DNA of 64,000 bases, taken from the NCBI GenBank assembly GCA_040752595.1, contig JBFMGX010000032.1:22542-86541 (forward strand), written 5' to 3'. The notes beneath the pieces are model-generated. The model was not told where the DNA came from. It saw only the letters and a program-made list of their open reading frames with translations, and searched no databases. Source of the stretch: Candidatus Zixiibacteriota bacterium (GTDB taxonomy: Bacteria; Zixibacteria; MSB-5A5; WJJR01). Each line of letters begins with the position of its first letter. Positions within the stretch are counted from its first letter, which is position 1. A program made the translations under genes and the position numbers. This document shows positions 60,704 to 64,000 of the stretch, piece by piece.

Positions 60704-60780
60704 GCTGGGACCGGACCGGTCGTCGCCGGAAGAGTTGTCTTGGGAAGATCCCTCACCCGCCTCGGTCTGAAGGCCGAAGC

Positions 60781-60862
60781 ACCCTCTCCCGGAGGGAGAG
60801 GGTAGAGAATAACCTCTCCCTCCGGGAGAGGGCGATCCGTCCTGAGGACGGATCGGGTGAGG
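60781..60862. repeat. Repeat between nuoC1 and nuoD1
   Basis: CCCTCTCCCGGAGGGAGAGGG, then CCTCTCCCTCCGGGAGAGGG, then GATCCGTC/GACGGATC hairpins; variant of the element at 18131-18200. Confidence 0.7.
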
Positions 60863-60890
60863 GAATCGTGTCGTCCGCACATACCGAATT

Positions 60891-61424
60891 TCAGAACATC
60901 ATCCCCGCCCGGTCGTCCGGGATGTGCCGTTCCTCGACGAGGGGCTGGCGTTTGTTCACCGGATAGTCCTTGCGCAGGGGGTGGCCGACAAACTCCTCGT
61001 ACATGAGGATGCGCTTCAGATTCGGATGGCCGGCGAACCGGACCCCGAACATGTCCCAGACCTCCCGTTCCGGCCAATTGGCGGCGGGGTAGACATCGAC
61101 GATCGAATCCACCGTCGGCGCCGCATCGTCTTGTGCGCGTGTTTTCAGACGGATGCGCGCATTGCGACGCGAGGAATACAGATGCAGGATAATCTCGAAT
61201 CGCGGCGACTGCCGCAGCTTCCATCGGTCGACCGCCGTCAAGTCCGAGAGGAAATCGAAATCGCACTCCGGATCATCGTGCAGGAACTGAACCGCCTGAT
61301 GGTAACAGTCTGCGCGTACGACGATGGTCTCATCGCCGCGGTGCGCATGACACTCGATCACGCCGTCGCCGCATCGGGCGCGCAGACGTTCGGTCACCGG
61401 GTATGAGGAGTCACCGTTCGTCAT
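60891..61424 (-). CDS. nuoC: NADH-quinone oxidoreductase subunit C, first copy
   Basis: A 177-residue subunit with WPEREVWDMFGVRFAGHPNLKRILMYEEFVGHPLRKDYP (in parts), the family signature. It follows nuoB1 by 12 bp. A repeat of about 80 bp sits between it and nuoD1. Confidence 0.93.
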   Translation of the reverse strand: MTNGDSSYPVTERLRARCGDGVIECHAHRGDETIVVRADCYHQAVQFLHDDPECDFDFLSDLTAVDRWKLRQSPRFEIILHLYSSRRNARIRLKTRAQDDAAPTVDSIVDVYPAANWPEREVWDMFGVRFAGHPNLKRILMYEEFVGHPLRKDYPVNKRQPLVEERHIPDDRAGMMF

Positions 61425-61436
61425 CAGGTGGAATCG

Positions 61437-61958
61437 TCAGTGCCTTGGGGGTCTCTGTACACTCCCGGTCAGTGTGTGGCGCGAGGCCTGGATATTCGCC
61501 TGCAGCTTCATCAGGGCGTCGAGCACGGTCTCCGGCCGGGGTGGGCAGCCGGGAATGTAGCAATCCACCGGGATGATCCGGTCAATCCCCTGCACGGTGG
61601 CATAGTTGTCGTAGAATCCGCCGGTGCAGGTGCAGACGCCGAAGGCGATCACCCACTTGGGATCACACATCTGTTCGTGCACCATGCGCAGGATCGGCGC
61701 CATCTTCTGGGAGATCGTCCCCACCACCATCAAGAGATCGGCCTGCCGTGGCGAGAAGCGCGGCCAGGCCGCGCCGAAGCGGTCCAGATCATAGTGCGCC
61801 GAGGAGACCGACATGTACTCCATGCCGCAGCAGGCGGTCACGAACGGATAGGGGAACAGCGACCACTTGCGCGCCCAGGCGATCCCGTCGGACAGCCGCG
61901 ACGTGAAAAAGCCGGGTCCCTGGCTGTCTACTGCCACTTCAGGGCCCCTTTCTTCCAT
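61437..61958 (-). CDS. nuoB: NADH-quinone oxidoreductase subunit B, first copy
   Basis: A 173-residue subunit from the ATG at 61958, overlapping the end of nuoA by 31 bp. N2 ligands are TACCGMEY, GVCTCTGG and IPGCPPRPETV; SPRQADLLMVVGT is also present. An extra cysteine occurs beside the third ligand (VCTCTGG). All cluster residues are intact. Confidence 0.93.
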   Translation of the reverse strand: MEERGPEVAVDSQGPGFFTSRLSDGIAWARKWSLFPYPFVTACCGMEYMSVSSAHYDLDRFGAAWPRFSPRQADLLMVVGTISQKMAPILRMVHEQMCDPKWVIAFGVCTCTGGFYDNYATVQGIDRIIPVDCYIPGCPPRPETVLDALMKLQANIQASRHTLTGSVQRPPRH

Positions 61959-62242
61959 ACATACCAGAGCGCCACGGCCAGGATGCCGATGAAGACGACC
62001 ATCGAATAGAACGCAGGGGCCCCGATCTCCCGGAACACGACGGCCCAAGGGAACAGGAACGCCAGATCGATATCGAAGATCACGAACAGAATGGCGACAA
62101 GGTAGAACTTGACGCCAAAGGGACGACCCGGCGACTCAAACGGCACGACGCCGCATTCGAACGGCCGTTGCTTGACCGCGGTCCGTGTCTTGGGACCCAG
62201 CCAGACCCCAAGCGCCCACATCGCGCCGACCACCACGGCCAC
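61928..62242 (-). CDS. nuoA: NADH-quinone oxidoreductase subunit A, first gene of the nuo operon
   Basis: A 104-residue product from the GTG at 62242, with three hydrophobic helices and the hallmark FECGVVPFE and FDIDLAFLFPW. The same frame continues upstream as IGHYWPLLIIIAF, which looks like the missing half of the first helix, but holds no ATG, GTG or TTG. A GGAGG at 62290-62294 stands 8 bases before an ATC codon at 62281. Either a rare ATC start is used or the start codon was lost by mutation or sequence error. Confidence 0.88.
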   Translation of the reverse strand: MAVVVGAMWALGVWLGPKTRTAVKQRPFECGVVPFESPGRPFGVKFYLVAILFVIFDIDLAFLFPWAVVFREIGAPAFYSMVVFIGILAVALWYVWKKGALKWQ

Positions 62243-62296
62243 GAACGCGATGATGATCAGAAGCGGCCAGTAGTGACCGATTTCCCAATCCTCCGG

Positions 62297-62325
62297 AAAA
62301 AGAAGAACGGCCGTGGCCGTTCTTC
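62297..62325 (-). terminator. Rho-independent terminator between ferredoxin and nuoA
   Basis: On the minus strand GAAGAACGGCC-AC-GGCCGTTCTTC (62325-62302) is followed by TTTTT (62301-62297). It ends the ferredoxin transcript a few bases before the nuoA ribosome site. Confidence 0.8.
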
Positions 62326-62384
62326 CATGTGCTCATCACTGACCGCCGGTCGGAGTTCCATGCCCGGCGGCCGTCGCCGCGTCG

Positions 62385-62645
62385 CTATTTCTGATAATAC
62401 TCGGCGTTCCGCGCCGTGAACTCGTGCCACTTCTCCGGGACTTCGCTTTCCTCGAAGATCGCCTCGACGGGGCAGGCAGGAACACAGGCCCCGCAGTCGA
62501 TGCACTCCGCCGGATCGATGTAGAGCAATTCGGCCTCTTCAAACTCCGCCTCGTCCTTGGTCGGGTGGATGCAGTCAACCGGACAGGCATCGACACAGGC
62601 CGTATCCTTGGTCCCAATACACGGCTCGCAGATGACATACGTCAT
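62385..62645 (-). CDS. Seven- or eight-iron ferredoxin, copy 1
   Basis: An 86-residue ferredoxin. The second cluster motif CIDCGACVPACPVEAI is standard. The first reads CIGTKDTACVDACPVDC, with seven residues between its first two cysteines, a layout seen in 3Fe-4S/4Fe-4S types. The C-terminal EESEVPEKWHEFTARNAEYY is shared with the neighbour. It may serve IspG, LipA or other iron-sulfur enzymes. A terminator follows. Confidence 0.9.
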   Translation of the reverse strand: MTYVICEPCIGTKDTACVDACPVDCIHPTKDEAEFEEAELLYIDPAECIDCGACVPACPVEAIFEESEVPEKWHEFTARNAEYYQK

Positions 62646-62703
62646 GGAGAATCTGACCTCCGATCAGGCCGCCTGGGACCCTGCCGTGGTCCCGGTCCGG
62701 CGT

Positions 62704-62958
62704 CTACTTCTGGAAAAACTCGGCGTTCTTCGCGGTGTAGTCCTGCCACTTTTCCGGGACTTCGCTTTCCTCAAAGATGGCTTGGACGGGGCAGACCGGG
62801 ACGCAGGCGCCGCAATCGATGCATTCGGCTGGATCGATGTACATCGTTTCGACGGCCTCGTATTCTGCCTCATCCTTGGTGGGATGAATGCAATCGACGG
62901 GACAGACTTCCACGCATTCGTTGTCCTTGGTGCACGGTTCGGTGATCACATACGTCAT
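62704..62958 (-). CDS. Ferredoxin, copy 2
   Basis: An 84-residue paralogue of the next gene. The first motif is shorter, CTKDNECVEVCPVDC; the second CIDCGACVPVCPVQAI is intact. Sequence identity is high over the C-terminal half (EESEVPEKW). The tandem pair lies 58 bp apart and both are probably read from a promoter near the Rrf2 gene. Confidence 0.9.
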   Translation of the reverse strand: MTYVITEPCTKDNECVEVCPVDCIHPTKDEAEYEAVETMYIDPAECIDCGACVPVCPVQAIFEESEVPEKWQDYTAKNAEFFQK

Positions 62959-63072
62959 GGCGGCAACTCCTCCTTACCGGTCTCCGGATGTCCCCTCCCA
63001 CGGGGCGTCACCCCTATACGGTCCGGCGTCGGCAACCGCAAGCGAAACTTGCCGCTTGGCCGCAGGGGGATG

Positions 63073-63507
63073 TCAATTCCCAGACGGCGGCGTTTGGGCT
63101 CTGTTGGAGATAAAATCAGTCAGGGTTACCGACCCGAGGAAGCCACGCATCTGCCGGTTCAACTGTTCCAGCGGACTTTGGATGTTGCAGCCGACAAACT
63201 GAGGACACTGGTATCCACCACCATCGCAACAGATTACGAAGTCGGCATGCCCCTCCAGCACGCCGATGATCGTCGCCAACGAGATCTGCGTCGGACTCTG
63301 CGCCAGAGAATAGCCGCCGTTCTTCCCTTGGTGCGATCGCAGGAGATCAGCGGACTTCATCTCATGGAACACCTTGGCCAAGAGTTTGCCCGGAATGCGA
63401 TATCGCTCGGCGACTTCACGAACCGTAATGATCGCCCCCGGCGGCTGAGCCGCGATGTGCGCCAAACCGATGAGCGCATACTCGACTTTCTTGGTCAGAT
63501 TGAACAT
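63073..63507 (-). CDS. Rrf2-family transcriptional regulator
   Basis: A 144-residue winged-helix protein from the ATG at 63507. MFNLTKKVEYALIGLAHIA and REVAERYRIPGKLLAKVFHEM are the DNA-binding part. CCDGGGYQCPQFVGC supplies cysteines that in IscR-type relatives bind a [2Fe-2S] cluster. It likely senses iron-sulfur or redox status and controls the two ferredoxin genes downstream or itself. Confidence 0.9.
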   Translation of the reverse strand: MFNLTKKVEYALIGLAHIAAQPPGAIITVREVAERYRIPGKLLAKVFHEMKSADLLRSHQGKNGGYSLAQSPTQISLATIIGVLEGHADFVICCDGGGYQCPQFVGCNIQSPLEQLNRQMRGFLGSVTLTDFISNRAQTPPSGN

Positions 63508-63523
63508 GGCTTGGGCTCTATTC

Positions 63524-63538
63524 CCACCACGATGGTGG
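63524..63538. promoter_or_regulatory. Possible Rrf2 operator
   Basis: CCACCA-CGA-TGGTGG is an inverted repeat 17 bp upstream of the Rrf2 start codon, a fitting place for autoregulation. The match to a known operator is not established. Confidence 0.3.
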
Positions 63539-63655
63539 TGTTTTGTAACTCCTGACGTGGCCAGAGTCAAGCCCGTTTGCAGATGGAGGAGAATGGGCAC
63601 GTCAGCAGCCCACTTTGGTCCTGTTTCTCTGCCTGGTCACACCGGAAACGAGCGG

Positions 63656-63683
63656 TTGACAGATGGTGGGAATAGGGTATCTT
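63656..63683 (+). promoter_or_regulatory. Candidate promoter of the secreted cohesin-like gene
   Basis: TTGACA (63656-63661), 16 bp, TATCTT (63678-63683). Its start point gives a leader of about 55 bp with a small GGGGA/TCCCC hairpin. Confidence 0.6.
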
Positions 63684-63745
63684 AGCTTTGTTCACGGGGA
63701 GTCGGTTCCCCGAAGTCACTCCGGTCCTTCCCGAAAGGACTCGCC

Positions 63746-64000
63746 ATGGATAGCTCAAGCCGTTACGCCACATCGCGTTGGTGCGTTGCGCTTGCCGTGT
63801 TTGCTGTGGTTCTGGTAGCGTTCGGCACAGGGGCCGCTTGGGCCCAAGACACGGTGCTATACATCCGACTTCCCGACCTCTGTGCGAGGCCCTGTGAATG
63901 GCTCCGCATCCCCGTCAACATCACGAACTTGACGGAACCAGTCTCGGGGTATCAGCTCTCCTACACCTTCAGTCGACCGAACTTGGTCAGCTTCGATCCG
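63746..64000 (+). CDS. Secreted cohesin-like protein, 3' end off the window
   Basis: The frame is open from the ATG at 63746 to the edge (85 codons). AAGGA lies six bases upstream. A signal peptide of about 32 residues ends AAWA-QD. The mature start, LYIRLPDLCARPCEWLRIPVNITNL (in parts) then VSGYQLSYTFSRPNLVSFDP, resembles the first strands of a cohesin-type or related Ig-like domain. It is likely an exported surface or scaffold protein. The C-terminal part is missing. Confidence 0.68.
   Translation, partial: MDSSSRYATSRWCVALAVFAVVLVAFGTGAAWAQDTVLYIRLPDLCARPCEWLRIPVNITNLTEPVSGYQLSYTFSRPNLVSFDP

Overview
The window is GC-rich bacterial chromosome, densely coded on both strands. It encodes a complex I (nuo) operon, a bd-type oxidase-like subunit, Rex, pyruvate phosphate dikinase, PLP and MEP-isoprenoid synthesis genes, AmrS-type radical SAM proteins, TPR/TonB-like envelope proteins and a cohesin-like secreted protein. 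This mix, with short palindromic repeats in most spacers, suggests an uncultured FCB-group bacterium, possibly Zixibacteria-like. That taxonomic guess is inference from style only.

Layout. 1-2.9 kb: partial bd-like oxidase gene, divergent from an arsR-arsC-acr3 arsenic operon. 2.9-9.4 kb: leftward chain sirtuin, radical SAM, TPR lipoprotein, pyrK, pyrD. 9.6-14.3 kb: rex, ppdK and two hypotheticals. 14.9-18 kb: rightward DJ-1, DinB, GDPD and AmrS genes. 18.2-25.8 kb: ccmF, ispG, lipA, pdxT, pdxS and a nucleosidase-like lipoprotein. 26-27.4 kb: MFS exporter.

27.5-45.4 kb is an accessory zone mixed with housekeeping genes (lpd, tRNA-Lys, GT39, FKBP, CDGSH). It holds: module A, a GHKL/Hsp90-like ATPase plus a small winged-helix-like partner (27.5-30.4 kb); module B, a GHKL ATPase with two Ig-like domains, a partner homologous to that of module A, and a DNA methyltransferase in one overlapping operon (32.1-36.0 kb); a small nuclease (37.8 kb); and a classical methyltransferase/PD-(D/E)XK restriction pair (43.2-45.4 kb). 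Module B lies exactly between the 3' end of a tRNA-Lys gene and a degenerate copy of the same tRNA 3' half at 36183-36220, so it looks like a compact tRNA-inserted island. The repeated ATPase+partner pair is the best candidate here for an undescribed, probably defensive, system.

45.5-49.9 kb: rpe, a SWIB-domain protein with a histone-H1-like tail, and a two-gene glycosyltransferase operon. 50.1-62.3 kb: leftward nuoA-B-C-D-E-F-G-H-I followed by a second set nuoB2-C2-I2-lipoprotein-D2, with no nuoJ-N in view. 62.4-63.5 kb: two ferredoxins and an Rrf2 regulator. The window ends in a partial secreted cohesin-like protein.
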